Positions 8,899-17,976 of a stretch of 64,000 nt of DNA are shown piece by piece. Both the position numbers and the translations under genes were made by a program. Position 1 is the stretch's first letter. Each line of letters begins with the position of its first letter. The stretch is from Pseudomonas brassicacearum. GTDB taxonomy: Bacteria; Pseudomonadota; Gammaproteobacteria; Pseudomonadales; Pseudomonadaceae. The notes beneath the pieces are model-generated. The model did no database searches, had not been told where the DNA came from, and saw only the letters and a list, made by a program, of their open reading frames with translations. The DNA lies in the NCBI RefSeq assembly GCF_000585995.1, contig NZ_CP007410.1:248001-312000 (forward strand), in the 5' to 3' direction.

Positions 8899-10413
8899 TT
8901 AACCCAGGAACAGCTGGTACGCCGGGTTATCGCTTTCATCCCAGTACGGGTAGCCGATTGCTTCCAGGGCGGCCGGCACCAGGTGGCGTTCATCGTGAGG
9001 CACTTGTAGCCCTGCGACCACACGGCCATCCGCCGCGCCATGGTTGCGGTAATGGAACATCGAGATATTCCAGCGTCCGCCCAGCTTATTGAGGAAATTG
9101 AACAGCGCCCCCGGGCGTTCCGGGAATTCGAAGCGCAGCACCACTTCGTCGATGACGTGGGCCGCGTGCCCGCCCACCATGTGGCGGATGTGCAGCTTGG
9201 CCAATTCGTTATCGGTCAGGTCCAGCACCGGAAAGCCTTGCTCGGTCAGGCTGGCGATCAGCGCGCTGCGCGGGTCGTTTTCCGGGTGCGTCTGCACGCC
9301 CACGAAGATGTGCGCCTCGCTGCCGGTGTTGTAGCGATAGTTGAATTCGGTGATCTGGCGCTTGCCGACCGCTTCGCAGAACGCCTTGAAGCTGCCCGGC
9401 TTCTCGGGAATGGTCACCGCGATGATCGCTTCGCGGCCCTCGCCCAGTTCGGCGCGCTCGGCCACGTGACGCAAGCGGTCGAAGTTGACGTTGGCGCCGG
9501 AGTCGATGGCCACCAGGGTCTGGCCGCTGATGCCGCGCGATTCGACGTACTTCTTGATCCCGGCCACGCCCAAGGCGCCGGCAGGTTCGGTGATCGAGCG
9601 GGTATCGTCGTAGATGTCCTTGATGGCAGCGCAGATCTCGTCGGTACTGACGGTGATCACTTCGTCCACATGATGCTTGCAGATATCAAAGGTGTGCTGG
9701 CCGATCTGCGCGACGGCGACGCCGTCGGCAAACAGCCCCACGGTCGGCAGCACCACGCGCTCACCGGCGGCCATGGCGGCTTGCAGGCAGTTGGAGTCGT
9801 CCGGCTCGACGCCGATGATCTTGATGTCCGGCCGCAGGTATTTCACGTAGGCCGCGATACCGGCGATCAGCCCGCCGCCGCCCACCGGGACGAAAATCGC
9901 ATCGAGGGGGGCCGGGTGCTGGCGCAGGATCTCCATTGCCACCGTGCCCTGCCCGGCAATGGTGTGGGGATCGTCATACGGGTGGATGTAGACGTAGCCC
10001 TTTTCGTCGACCAGTTTCAGCGAGTAGGCCAGGGCTTCGGGGAACGAATCGCCATGCAGCACCACTTTGCCGCCACGGGAGCGAACGCCTTCGACCTTGA
10101 TTTCCGGCGTGGTCTTGGGCATCACGATGGTGGCTTTGACGCCCAATACCTTGGCCGCCAGCGCCAGGCCTTGGGCGTGGTTGCCTGCTGACGCCGTGAC
10201 CACGCCACGGGCGCGTTCTTCGTCGCTGAGCTGGGTCAGCTTGTTGTAGGCCCCGCGAATCTTGAACGAGAACACCGGCTGCAAGTCTTCGCGCTTGAGC
10301 AAGATGGTGTTGCCCAGCCGCTCGGAAAGCTGGCGAGCGGTCTGCAGCGGGGTTTCTACGGCAACGTCGTAAACGCGCGAGGTGAGGATCTTTTTGACGT
10401 ACTGTTCAAGCAT
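8899..10413 (-). CDS. ilvA: Threonine ammonia-lyase, biosynthetic
   Basis: Threonine deaminase converts L-threonine to 2-oxobutanoate, the first committed step of isoleucine synthesis. The 504-residue protein has the PLP-binding lysine in [13 protein letters not shown] (near 50), the glycine loop [12 protein letters not shown], and two C-terminal ACT-like regulatory modules (about 330-500; [13 protein letters not shown] and [13 protein letters not shown]), which in the E. coli enzyme mediate isoleucine inhibition. It is divergent from rpiA across a 252-bp gap holding a REPIN. Confidence 0.96.
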   Translation of the reverse strand: MLEQYVKKILTSRVYDVAVETPLQTARQLSERLGNTILLKREDLQPVFSFKIRGAYNKLTQLSDEERARGVVTASAGNHAQGLALAAKVLGVKATIVMPKTTPEIKVEGVRSRGGKVVLHGDSFPEALAYSLKLVDEKGYVYIHPYDDPHTIAGQGTVAMEILRQHPAPLDAIFVPVGGGGLIAGIAAYVKYLRPDIKIIGVEPDDSNCLQAAMAAGERVVLPTVGLFADGVAVAQIGQHTFDICKHHVDEVITVSTDEICAAIKDIYDDTRSITEPAGALGVAGIKKYVESRGISGQTLVAIDSGANVNFDRLRHVAERAELGEGREAIIAVTIPEKPGSFKAFCEAVGKRQITEFNYRYNTGSEAHIFVGVQTHPENDPRSALIASLTEQGFPVLDLTDNELAKLHIRHMVGGHAAHVIDEVVLRFEFPERPGALFNFLNKLGGRWNISMFHYRNHGAADGRVVAGLQVPHDERHLVPAALEAIGYPYWDESDNPAYQLFLG

Positions 10414-10514
10414 CGGAAAGCATCACTGAGCGGGTTGGGCAGGGCCAAGGAGTCTAACCCGGCTTTCGGCTGGGCGACCACACGAATTAAGGGGTTTGAA
10501 GGCACCGACCCTCC

Positions 10515-10610
10515 TGTGGCGAGGGAGCTTGCTCCCGTTGGGTCGCGCAGCGGCCCCAGAAAAGCGATGAGCGCTTCGCACTCAAGCGGGAGCAAGCTCC
10601 CTCGCCACGG
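10515..10610. repeat. REPIN, class 1
   Basis: Arms GTGGCGAGGGAGCTTGCTCC and GGGAGCAAGCTCCCTCGCCA, with the inner hairpin GAGCGCTTCGCACTC. It lies in the ilvA-rpiA divergent region, ending 56 bp before the rpiA start, so promoters must sit close to it. Confidence 0.92.
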
Positions 10611-10665
10611 TTTCTACGCCTATAATGCCGGCCTTTCGTTCCCTCTCGGCACCTTCGGAGCCCGC

Positions 10666-11340
10666 ATGACCCAGGATCAACTCAAACAGGCCGTGGCCCA
10701 GGCCGCTGTCGACCTCATCCTCCCGAAACTGGATGACAAGAGCGTCGTCGGGGTCGGCACCGGCTCTACGGCCAACTGCTTCATCGACGCGCTGGCACAA
10801 CACAAAGGCGCGTTCGACGGCGCGGTCGCCAGTTCCGAAGCCACCGCTGCGCGGCTCAAGGGCCACGGGATCCCGGTGTATGAGCTCAACACTGTGAGCG
10901 ACCTGGAGTTCTACGTCGATGGTGCCGACGAAAGCGATGCGCACCTGAACCTGATCAAAGGCGGCGGCGCAGCCCTGACGCGCGAGAAAATTGTCGCAGC
11001 CGTGGCCAAGACCTTCATCTGCATCGCCGATGCCAGCAAATTGGTGCCGGTGCTCGGCGCGTTCCCGCTGCCGGTGGAAGTCATCCCGATGGCCCGCAGC
11101 CACGTCGCCCGCCAATTGGTGAAACTGGGCGGCGACCCGGTGTACCGCGAAGGGGTGTTGACCGATAACGGCAATATCATCCTGGATGTGTACAACCTGC
11201 AGATCACTAACCCGGTGGAGCTGGAAAGCCAGATCAACGCTATCGTTGGCGTGGTCACCAATGGTCTGTTCGCGGCGCGTCCGGCGGATGTGCTGTTACT
11301 GGGGACCCTTGAAGGGGTGAAGACGCTGCGGGCTGAATAA
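10666..11340 (+). CDS. rpiA: Ribose-5-phosphate isomerase A
   Basis: RpiA interconverts ribose 5-phosphate and ribulose 5-phosphate in the pentose phosphate pathway. The 224-residue protein has the phosphate loop [14 protein letters not shown] (about 27-40), SSEATAARL, the catalytic region [20 protein letters not shown] (Asp and Glu near 84-88) and the lysine in [11 protein letters not shown] 10666 gives the standard length; the frame upstream is read through the REPIN. A TATAAT sequence at 10620-10625 is a good -10 candidate. Confidence 0.97.
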   Translation: MTQDQLKQAVAQAAVDLILPKLDDKSVVGVGTGSTANCFIDALAQHKGAFDGAVASSEATAARLKGHGIPVYELNTVSDLEFYVDGADESDAHLNLIKGGGAALTREKIVAAVAKTFICIADASKLVPVLGAFPLPVEVIPMARSHVARQLVKLGGDPVYREGVLTDNGNIILDVYNLQITNPVELESQINAIVGVVTNGLFAARPADVLLLGTLEGVKTLRAE

Positions 11341-11374
11341 GCTGGCGAAATAGTTCTTTTGAGTGAAGCAGTCC

Positions 11375-11460
11375 CTGTGGGAGCGAGCTTGCTCGCGATA
11401 GCGGTCTATCCGACATATTAATGTTGGCTGACACACCGCCATCGCGAGCAATCTCCCACA
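11375..11460. repeat. REPIN, class 2, with a shortened right arm
   Basis: The left arm is complete (GTGGGAGCGAGCTTGCTCGC). The right arm reads ATCGCGAGCAATCTCCCACA and lacks the middle AGCTCGC segment, so the outer stem can no longer pair fully. Confidence 0.85.
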
Positions 11461-11477
11461 TTAGGTTTTGTGGTGCA

Positions 11478-12392
11478 TCAAGGCTGCGGCTTCTGGAACA
11501 CATAAAACAGATTCGGCTCGCTCACCAAATACAGGTTGCCATCGTCATCCATGGCGAGGCCTTCGGCCTGGGGCACGGTTTTCTGCAAGCCTTGGCGACC
11601 CTTGTTCAGCGACAGCGTGCTCAACGGCCGGCCGTCGATATCCAGCTCGATAATCAACCGCGACTCATCGGACAGCGCCAGCAAATGGCCGCTGCGTTCG
11701 TCGTATTGCAGGCTCGAGAGGTCGCGCACGAACAGCCCGGCATCGCGCTTGGGGTTGTTGATCACATGAACCGCGTAGGATTTTTCTGGATTGTGATGGG
11801 GAAACCCGTGCACTTCATAAATCAACATCGGGTCGCGCTCCTTGGCCACGAACAGGCGTTTACCCACCGAATCGTAGGCCAGCCCTTCGAAGCCTTTGTT
11901 CCTGCTCATGTGCACGCCGAGGCTCATTTGCTCGGCGTCGGCGGCGTCAAGGAATTGGGTATCGTCTTCCAGATGGATCTTGATCAGCCGCTGCTGGCGC
12001 TCGTCGGAGACGACGTAGGTGTTTTCACTGATGAACTCCACCGCTTCCGGATCACCAAAACCGACCAAGGCGATACGCCGCAGGATCTTGCCATCCAGTG
12101 ACAACTCGATGAGCTCGGAATTCTGGTTGGTGACGGTGAATAGGCTTTTGCGTACCGGATCGAACGTCAGCGCCGAAACGTCATCGTCCAGACCCTCGAT
12201 CGCCTGCGCCTCCATCGTGACCCGGTATTGGTCCAGTGCGATGGACTGTTCGCTGAGGGGGTGCCAGAGGGTATTGAAATTGAACCAGGCGCGCTCGAAC
12301 AGGCGCAGGTACTGCCCCGCTGCGATCGAGGCAATCAGCACGCTCATCAAGAGCATTAAAATCAAGGGCTTGGGGCGGGCGAGTCGGCGCAT
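11478..12392 (-). CDS. SdiA-regulated (YjiK-type) beta-propeller protein, copy 1
   Basis: A 304-residue protein with one N-terminal transmembrane anchor (about 9-30, PLILMLLMSVLIASIAAGQY) followed by a periplasmic domain. Repeated blades such as SALTFDPVRKSLFTVTNQNS, IRRIALVGFGDPEAVEFIS-like and AEGLAMDDDGNLYLVSEPNL fit the SdiA-regulated family, a six-bladed propeller of unknown role. The next minus-strand gene upstream (12512) encodes a paralogue sharing these blades and the ending VSEPNLFY. I infer tandem duplication; ligand and function are unknown. Confidence 0.82.
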   Translation of the reverse strand: MRRLARPKPLILMLLMSVLIASIAAGQYLRLFERAWFNFNTLWHPLSEQSIALDQYRVTMEAQAIEGLDDDVSALTFDPVRKSLFTVTNQNSELIELSLDGKILRRIALVGFGDPEAVEFISENTYVVSDERQQRLIKIHLEDDTQFLDAADAEQMSLGVHMSRNKGFEGLAYDSVGKRLFVAKERDPMLIYEVHGFPHHNPEKSYAVHVINNPKRDAGLFVRDLSSLQYDERSGHLLALSDESRLIIELDIDGRPLSTLSLNKGRQGLQKTVPQAEGLAMDDDGNLYLVSEPNLFYVFQKPQP

Positions 12393-12511
12393 CTGGGTGG
12401 CTCGGATAAGAACAGGTGGTTGGAAATACCACGGCTGCCTGAACTGAAGCTTAATGGCCGTATGCCACGCCCTACAACGAAGGAAGAGTTTACCTTACAG
12501 AGTTAGCGCTA

Positions 12512-13339
12512 TCAGCGTTGTTTCTCGAAACGGTAGAACAGGTTCGGTTCGCTGACCATGTAGAGGTTGCCAGCTTCATCAATGGTGACACCTTCGGCGC
12601 GGGGGATCGTGTCCTTCAGGCCGTTGAAACCGCCCAGCAATGTCATGAAGCTAACCTGTTCGCCTTTTTCGTCCAGCTCCAACAGCAGATGAGAATCGGC
12701 CGAAAGCACCAGCAAATGCCCGGTGCGCGGGTCCATCGCCAGGGCCGAGAGGTTGCGCAGGTCCAATTCGTTGCTGGTATGGATCTGCTTGTCGCCCTTG
12801 AGCAGTCGGCTGCCGTCGCTTTTCCAGGTGAACAGCGCCGGCGGACGTTCCTCTCCGAGTATCAGTTGCTGGTTGCGTGGATCCCAGACGATCGCTTCGA
12901 AGCCTTTGTTCTGGTTCTTTGAAGGGCCGAGGTCGTAGTGCGGGAAGTCGGCATTGTTCAGTTCGTGGGTATTGGCATCAACGTGGACGATCGTCAGCGT
13001 GTGATTTCGCTCATCGGTAATGGCCAGCAGGCCGTTCTCCATATAGGCCACGCCTTCGGGATTGCTCCAGCCTACCAGCGGCATCTTGCGCAGCACGTCG
13101 CCTTGCAGGGTCAACTCTGCCAGGAACGGGTTTTTGCCCATGACGGCGAACAGGGTTTTGGTCTGCGGGTTGTAGGTCACATCGGATGCTTCATCCTTCT
13201 CCATGCCTGGTAGCGGCTTGGCGTCGATCACGGCGTGGTAGGCCGGCAACCAGGTGCTTTCCTGGCGCTGGGCTGGGCTCTGGAGGTGTTCCGATAGCCA
13301 AAGCAGGCCCCGGTCATCCCAATGCATGGCAAACGCCAA
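12512..13339 (-). CDS. SdiA-regulated (YjiK-type) beta-propeller protein, copy 2; 5' end uncertain
   Basis: A paralogue of the protein at 11478-12392, with blades DVTYNPQTKTLFAVMGKNP, PEGVAYMENGLLAITDERN and AEGVTIDEAGNLYMVSEPNL. The annotated start is a TTG inside the membrane anchor; the same frame stays open upstream and encodes RSRFALPWYVWSLLALAAAY, a convincing transmembrane segment, but has no ATG, GTG or TTG. The nearest ATG (13440) is one frame off and would join the gene if the five-C run (minus strand, 13415-13419) had one more C. The true N-terminus is therefore probably near 13440 and the sequence may hold an indel. Confidence 0.75.
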   Translation of the reverse strand: MAFAMHWDDRGLLWLSEHLQSPAQRQESTWLPAYHAVIDAKPLPGMEKDEASDVTYNPQTKTLFAVMGKNPFLAELTLQGDVLRKMPLVGWSNPEGVAYMENGLLAITDERNHTLTIVHVDANTHELNNADFPHYDLGPSKNQNKGFEAIVWDPRNQQLILGEERPPALFTWKSDGSRLLKGDKQIHTSNELDLRNLSALAMDPRTGHLLVLSADSHLLLELDEKGEQVSFMTLLGGFNGLKDTIPRAEGVTIDEAGNLYMVSEPNLFYRFEKQR

Positions 13340-13550
13340 GCCATAGGCGGCAGCCAGCGCCAGCAGCGACCAGACATACCAGGGCAGGGCGAAGCGAGAG
13401 CGGACGGGTTTGGCGGGGGCAGTGCTTGGGTCTTGGCCATCGGGGAATGCGTTCCAGAGAATTCGGGCAAAGGGAATGACTGGCTCAGATGCCGCATTCC
13501 CCGGGATTATCCGGATGGCATGTGAAAAAAACGGTAAATGGTAGCGACCC

Positions 13551-13644
13551 CATGTGGGAGCGGGCTTGCTCGCGAAGGGGCCGTCAGATTCAACAATTAT
13601 GCTGACTGTTATACCGCCTTCGCGAGCAAGCCCGCTCCCACATG
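13551..13644. repeat. REPIN, class 2
   Basis: Arms GTGGGAGCGGGCTTGCTCGC and GCGAGCAAGCCCGCTCCCAC with spacer stem GAAGG / CCTTC. It fills most of the gap upstream of the second propeller gene; no other feature was recognised between 13441 and 13668. Confidence 0.92.
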
Positions 13645-13668
13645 ATCTCTTGCGGTCATAAAACCGAG

Positions 13669-14334
13669 TTAACGAACGCTGCTTTCGAAGCGGCTCGCCC
13701 CCGGCAATTCCAGCACCAGTTCATCACCCACATTCAGCGGCCCGACCCCCGCCGGCGTGCCGGTGAGGATCACATCGCCGGCCTGCAGCGAGAAGCAGCC
13801 GGCCATGTACTGGATCATCGGCACGATGGGGTTGAGCATCAGGCTGCTGTTGCCGTCCTGGCGCACTTCACCGTTGATGGTCAGGCGAACGGGGATGTCC
13901 GCCAGGTCGGCGAAGGTGGCGTTCGACACGAACGGTGCGATCACCGCCGCGCCATCGAAGGACTTGGCGACTTCCCAGGGCAGCCCCTTGGCCTTGAGCT
14001 CGGCTTGCTTGTCCCGCAGGGTCAGGTCCAGGGCCGGGGCGAAGCCGGAGATGGCGTCCAGCACTTCTTCGACACTGGGGCGGGTCGACAGCGGCTTGCC
14101 GATCAGCACGGCGATTTCTGCTTCGTAGTGCACCGAACCGCGGTCGACAGGAATGCTGAAACCGCCTTCCAACGGCACCACGCAACTGCCCGGCTTGATG
14201 AACAGCAGGGGTTCGGTCGGCACCGGGTTATCCAGTTCCTTGGCATGTTCGGCGTAGTTACGGCCAATACACACCACTTTTCCCACCGGGAAATGAATAC
14301 GGGTACCGTCGACATACTGGTGCTGATAGCTCAT
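13669..14334 (-). CDS. Fumarylacetoacetate hydrolase family protein
   Basis: A 221-residue enzyme of the FAH superfamily, single-domain (FAHD1/YcgM-like). It carries the metal-binding motif YEAEIAVLIGKPL (Glu ligands near 70), the lid region VGKVVCIGRNYAEHAKEL and the signature TGTPAGVGPLNVGD. Relatives are acylpyruvate hydrolases, fumarylpyruvate hydrolases or oxaloacetate decarboxylases/tautomerases. An AGGAG site precedes ATG 14334. It lies 43 bp downstream of the D2HGDH gene on the same strand, so the two may be cotranscribed. Confidence 0.85.
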   Translation of the reverse strand: MSYQHQYVDGTRIHFPVGKVVCIGRNYAEHAKELDNPVPTEPLLFIKPGSCVVPLEGGFSIPVDRGSVHYEAEIAVLIGKPLSTRPSVEEVLDAISGFAPALDLTLRDKQAELKAKGLPWEVAKSFDGAAVIAPFVSNATFADLADIPVRLTINGEVRQDGNSSLMLNPIVPMIQYMAGCFSLQAGDVILTGTPAGVGPLNVGDELVLELPGASRFESSVR

Positions 14335-14377
14335 TACCGACTCCTGCTTCTTGGATTCATCAGGTGTTTTTTAGACG

Positions 14378-15772
14378 TCAAACCGCGAATATCTTGCCCG
14401 GGTTCATGATGCCGTTCGGGTCGAATACCGCCTTCACGGCTTTCATGTAGTCGATTTCCACCGGCGAACGGCTGTAGGTCAGGTAATCGCGCTTGGTCAT
14501 GCCCACGCCGTGTTCGGCAGAAATCGAGCCGTTGTACTTCTCAACGGTTTCAAACACCCATTTGTTCACGGTCGCGCACTTGGCAAAGAACTCATCCTTG
14601 CTCAGGTTTTCCGGCTTGAGGATGTTCAAGTGCAGGTTGCCGTCGCCGATGTGGCCGAACCAGACAATTTCGAAGTCCGGGTAGTGTTCGCCGACGATCG
14701 TGTCGATATCCCGCAAGAACCCTGGAACCTTTGAGACGGTCACCGAGATGTCGTTCTTGTAGGGCGTCCAGTGTGAAATGGTTTCCGAGATGTACTCGCG
14801 CAATTTCCACAGGTTTTGCAGTTGGGTTTCGCTCTGGCTCATCACGCCGTCGAGCACCCAGCCCTGTTCCACGCAATGTTCGAAGGTTTCCAGGGCGTGG
14901 TTGGCGACTTCTTCGGTGGTGGCTTCAAATTCCAGCAGGGCGTAGAACGGGCACTCGGTTTCGAACGGTGCCGGCACGTCGCCACGGCCCAGGACCTTGG
15001 CCAGGGCTTTATCGGAAAAGAACTCGAACGCGGTCAGGTCGAGCTTGCCCTGGAAAGCATGCAGCACTGGCATGATCGAATCGAAGTCAGTCGTACCGAG
15101 GACCATCGCCGTGAGGTTTTTCGGGGCGCGATCCAGGCGCATGGTGGCCTCGACCACGAAACCGAGGGTGCCTTCGGCGCCGATGAACAGCTGTCGCAGG
15201 TCGTAGCCGGTGGCGTTTTTGATCAGGTCTTTGTTCAGTTCCAGTAGGTCACCCTTGCCGGTGACGACTTTCATGCCCGCGACCCAGTTGCGAGTCATGC
15301 CGTAGCGAATGACCTTGATCCCGCCGGCATTGGTGCCGATGTTGCCGCCAATCTGGCTGGAACCGGCCGAGGCAAAATCCACCGGGTAGTACAGGCCGTG
15401 TTCTTCAGCCTTGTTCTGCAACTGCTCGGTGACCACGCCTGGCTGGCAGACGGCGGTGCGGTCGGTGAGGTTCACGTCGAGAATCTGGTTCATGTAGTCG
15501 AACGACACGACCACTTCGCCGTTGGCCGCCACGGCTGCCGCGGAAAGCCCGGTACGTCCGCCCGACGGCACCAGCGCGACCTTGTGCTCGTTGGCCCAGC
15601 GCACGATGGCCTGGACCTGCTCGGTGGTCTTGGGGAAGACGATAGCCGTAGGTGCGGGAGCGAAATGCTTGGTCCAATCCTTGCCGTAAGCGTCCAGGGA
15701 GGCGGCATCGGTCAGGACCTTGCCAGGCTCAACCAGGGTCTTCAGCTCATCTATCAGGGCAGGATTGGTCAT
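14378..15772 (-). CDS. d2hgdh: FAD-dependent D-2-hydroxyglutarate dehydrogenase
   Basis: A 464-residue FAD-linked oxidase of the GlcD/D2HGDH type: FAD_binding_4 domain (about 40-220; PSGGRTGLSAAAV, IGGNIGTNAGGIKVIRYG) and a C-terminal cap ending SAEHGVGMTKRDYL and FDPNGIMNPGKIF. In P. stutzeri and P. aeruginosa the enzyme next to serA oxidises D-2-hydroxyglutarate to 2-oxoglutarate. It removes the by-product SerA makes when it reduces 2-oxoglutarate and passes the electrons to ETF. The adjacency with serA here supports that role. ATG 15772 is preferred (GAGAG upstream) over 15802. Glycolate oxidase GlcD is the alternative. Confidence 0.87.
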   Translation of the reverse strand: MTNPALIDELKTLVEPGKVLTDAASLDAYGKDWTKHFAPAPTAIVFPKTTEQVQAIVRWANEHKVALVPSGGRTGLSAAAVAANGEVVVSFDYMNQILDVNLTDRTAVCQPGVVTEQLQNKAEEHGLYYPVDFASAGSSQIGGNIGTNAGGIKVIRYGMTRNWVAGMKVVTGKGDLLELNKDLIKNATGYDLRQLFIGAEGTLGFVVEATMRLDRAPKNLTAMVLGTTDFDSIMPVLHAFQGKLDLTAFEFFSDKALAKVLGRGDVPAPFETECPFYALLEFEATTEEVANHALETFEHCVEQGWVLDGVMSQSETQLQNLWKLREYISETISHWTPYKNDISVTVSKVPGFLRDIDTIVGEHYPDFEIVWFGHIGDGNLHLNILKPENLSKDEFFAKCATVNKWVFETVEKYNGSISAEHGVGMTKRDYLTYSRSPVEIDYMKAVKAVFDPNGIMNPGKIFAV

Positions 15773-15840
15773 CGACAGAACTCTCGAACAATTCATGGTC
15801 ATCCTGAGAACGCTTCACGTCGCAGGAATGAGTGTTTAGC

Positions 15841-15868
15841 GGGGTGCGTATGCTAGCATACCGACCCC
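15841..15868. promoter_or_regulatory. 28-bp dyad in the d2hgdh-serA divergent region
   Basis: A perfect 14-bp palindrome GTATGCTAGCATAC (15848-15861) is extended by GGGGT on the left and ACCCC on the right, giving a 28-bp dyad with two unpaired positions per arm. On the minus strand it contains TATGCT, 18 bp downstream of TTGGGC (15884-15879), a plausible promoter for d2hgdh. It looks like an operator for a dimeric regulator; which one is not known. Confidence 0.6.
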
Positions 15869-15978
15869 GCAGCGTAGTGCCCAATGGCTGTTCTGCGGCG
15901 ACGGCTGTCACGCCGGTCGGGCCAGCCTATGCTGTCCGATTCCCTGCCATTTTTTCTCCGGGACACAGGTTTACGCAG

Positions 15979-17208
15979 ATGAGCAAGACTTCTCTCGATA
16001 AGAGCAAGATCAAGTTCCTTCTTCTCGAAGGCGTCCACCAATCGGCTGTCGACGTCCTCAAGTCGGCGGGCTACACCAGCATCGAGTACATCACCAGTTC
16101 TCTGCCGGAAGCCCAGCTCAAGGAAAAGATCGCCGATGCTCACTTCATCGGCATTCGCTCCCGTACGCAATTGACCGAAGAGATCTTCGATCACGCCAAG
16201 AAATTGGTCGCGGTCGGTTGCTTCTGCATCGGCACCAACCAGGTCGACCTCAACGCGGCGCGCGAGCGCGGTATCGCGGTGTTCAACGCGCCGTACTCCA
16301 ACACCCGTTCCGTTGCCGAGCTGGTGCTGGCCGAAGCGATCCTGCTGCTGCGCGGCATCCCTGAGAAAAACGCTTCCTGCCACCGTGGCGGCTGGATCAA
16401 GAGCGCGGCCAACTCCTTCGAAATCCGCGGCAAGAAGCTGGGTATTGTCGGCTACGGCTCGATCGGCACGCAGTTGTCGGTCCTGGCCGAAGGCCTGGGG
16501 ATGCAGGTGTTCTTCTACGACACCGTGACCAAGCTGCCGCTGGGCAACGCCACCCAGGTCAATGACCTGCACGAGCTGCTGGGCATGTCCGACATCGTGA
16601 CCCTGCACGTACCGGAAACCGCTGCCACCCAGTGGATGATCGGTGAGAAGGAAATCCGCGCCATCAAGAAGGGCGGGATCCTGATCAACGCCGCTCGCGG
16701 CACCGTGGTCAAGCTCGACGCCCTGGCCGAAGCGATCAAGGACAAGCACCTGATCGGCGCGGCCATCGACGTGTTCCCGGTGGAGCCACGCTCCAACGAC
16801 GATATCTTCGAAAGCCCGTTGCGTGGCCTGGACAATGTGATCCTGACCCCGCACATCGGCGGCTCCACCGCTGAAGCCCAGGCCAACATCGGCCTGGAAG
16901 TGGCGGAAAAACTGGTCAAGTACAGCGACAACGGTACGTCGGTATCGTCCGTGAACTTCCCGGAAGTGGCCTTGCCGGCCCACCCTGGCAAGCATCGCCT
17001 GTTGCACATCCACGAGAACATCCCGGGTGTGATGAGCGAGATCAACAAGGTCTTCGCCGAAAACGGCATCAACATTTCCGGTCAGTTCCTGCAGACCAAC
17101 GAGAAAGTCGGCTACGTCGTGATCGACGTCGACGCCGAATACTCGGATCTGGCGCAAGAGAAGCTGCAACACATCAACGGCACCATTCGTTGCCGGGTGC
17201 TGTTCTGA
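15979..17208 (+). CDS. serA: D-3-phosphoglycerate dehydrogenase
   Basis: SerA oxidises 3-phosphoglycerate to 3-phosphohydroxypyruvate, the entry to serine synthesis. The 409-residue protein has the NAD fold with LGIVGYGSIGTQLS (about 153-166), RGTVVKLDALAEA and the catalytic His in LTPHIGGSTAEAQ (near 292). A C-terminal ACT domain (about 335-409; HENIPGVMSEINKVFAENGI) is the serine-binding site in the E. coli enzyme. ATG 15979 gives the E. coli-like length. It ends at a strong terminator and is divergent from d2hgdh. Confidence 0.97.
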   Translation: MSKTSLDKSKIKFLLLEGVHQSAVDVLKSAGYTSIEYITSSLPEAQLKEKIADAHFIGIRSRTQLTEEIFDHAKKLVAVGCFCIGTNQVDLNAARERGIAVFNAPYSNTRSVAELVLAEAILLLRGIPEKNASCHRGGWIKSAANSFEIRGKKLGIVGYGSIGTQLSVLAEGLGMQVFFYDTVTKLPLGNATQVNDLHELLGMSDIVTLHVPETAATQWMIGEKEIRAIKKGGILINAARGTVVKLDALAEAIKDKHLIGAAIDVFPVEPRSNDDIFESPLRGLDNVILTPHIGGSTAEAQANIGLEVAEKLVKYSDNGTSVSSVNFPEVALPAHPGKHRLLHIHENIPGVMSEINKVFAENGINISGQFLQTNEKVGYVVIDVDAEYSDLAQEKLQHINGTIRCRVLF

Positions 17209-17240
17209 TACTGCAGTGCTAGCTGAGGTTTGGCTTGTAC

Positions 17241-17276
17241 AAAAAACGGGAGCCTGGTGAGGGCTCCCGTTTTTTT
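17241..17276 (+). terminator. serA intrinsic terminator
   Basis: ACGGGAGCC and GGCTCCCGT pair around TGGTGA and are followed by seven T. The A run before the stem makes it potentially bidirectional. Confidence 0.93.
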
Positions 17277-17299
17277 CTGCCTGGTCCAACACTTGACCT

Positions 17300-17390
17300 T
17301 GTGGGAGCGAGCTTGCTCGCGATAGCGGTGTGTCAGTAAATAAATATGCTAACTGGACCGACGCCATCGCGAGCAAGCTCGCTCCCACAG
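17300..17390. repeat. REPIN, class 2
   Basis: Arms GTGGGAGCGAGCTTGCTCGC and GCGAGCAAGCTCGCTCCCAC with spacer segments GATAGCG / CGCCATC. It lies between the serA terminator and the convergent DUF4399 gene. Confidence 0.92.
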
Positions 17391-17417
17391 GGTTGTGTTG
17401 TGTCAGCCAGTGCTGCG

Positions 17418-17843
17418 TTATTTCACGGTGACGGTGATCTTCTCGGACACGATCGGCGGATCGAACGGCATATGGCCGGTGTCGCCCAGTTCCAGCTGCA
17501 AGGTATGTTTGCCCGGCGCCAGTTTGATGGTGGTCTCGGTTTGCGCCTTGCCGAAATGCATATGGTTGGCGTCATTGGGAATGGGTGCGTCTTTGGCAGG
17601 AAGCTTGTCGACATCGATCAGCAGATGATGATGCCCGGTATTTTTGGTTACATCACCTGCCGGAGCCAGGGCGATGTTCTTGACGCCGAACTTGACCTTG
17701 AATTCCTGAGCAACGGTGGCGCCGTCTGCCGGGGAAACGATGAATACCTCTGCGCCTTTGGGAGCGGGGGTTGCGGCTGTCGCCAGCAACGAAGTACTCA
17801 GCAACAGGCCGGCCAACGCGGCACGAGACATAAAGCTTTTCAT
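17418..17843 (-). CDS. Periplasmic DUF4399 protein
   Basis: A 141-residue exported protein with signal peptide MKSFMSRAALAGLLLSTSLL ending near ATAA-TPAP. The mature part has a beta-rich fold with KNTGHHHLLIDVDKLP and HTLQLELGDTGHMPFDPPIV, the His-rich pattern of DUF4399 (function unknown; possibly metal-binding, given HHH and the two later His). ATG 17843 is chosen because GGAGAAA sits directly upstream and it begins a clean signal peptide; a longer in-frame start at 17864 is less likely. Confidence 0.82.
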   Translation of the reverse strand: MKSFMSRAALAGLLLSTSLLATAATPAPKGAEVFIVSPADGATVAQEFKVKFGVKNIALAPAGDVTKNTGHHHLLIDVDKLPAKDAPIPNDANHMHFGKAQTETTIKLAPGKHTLQLELGDTGHMPFDPPIVSEKITVTVK

Positions 17844-17976
17844 TTTTTTCTCCAGTTTTTCCATGAAATACGCCTGGCCATCACAACTTCATGACCAATC
17901 GTTGTCGAAGCCTGCAACAACCATAGCAAAGCGAACCTGAAACGAGCGTCGCTTGTATAAATACAAAGGAGTGACC

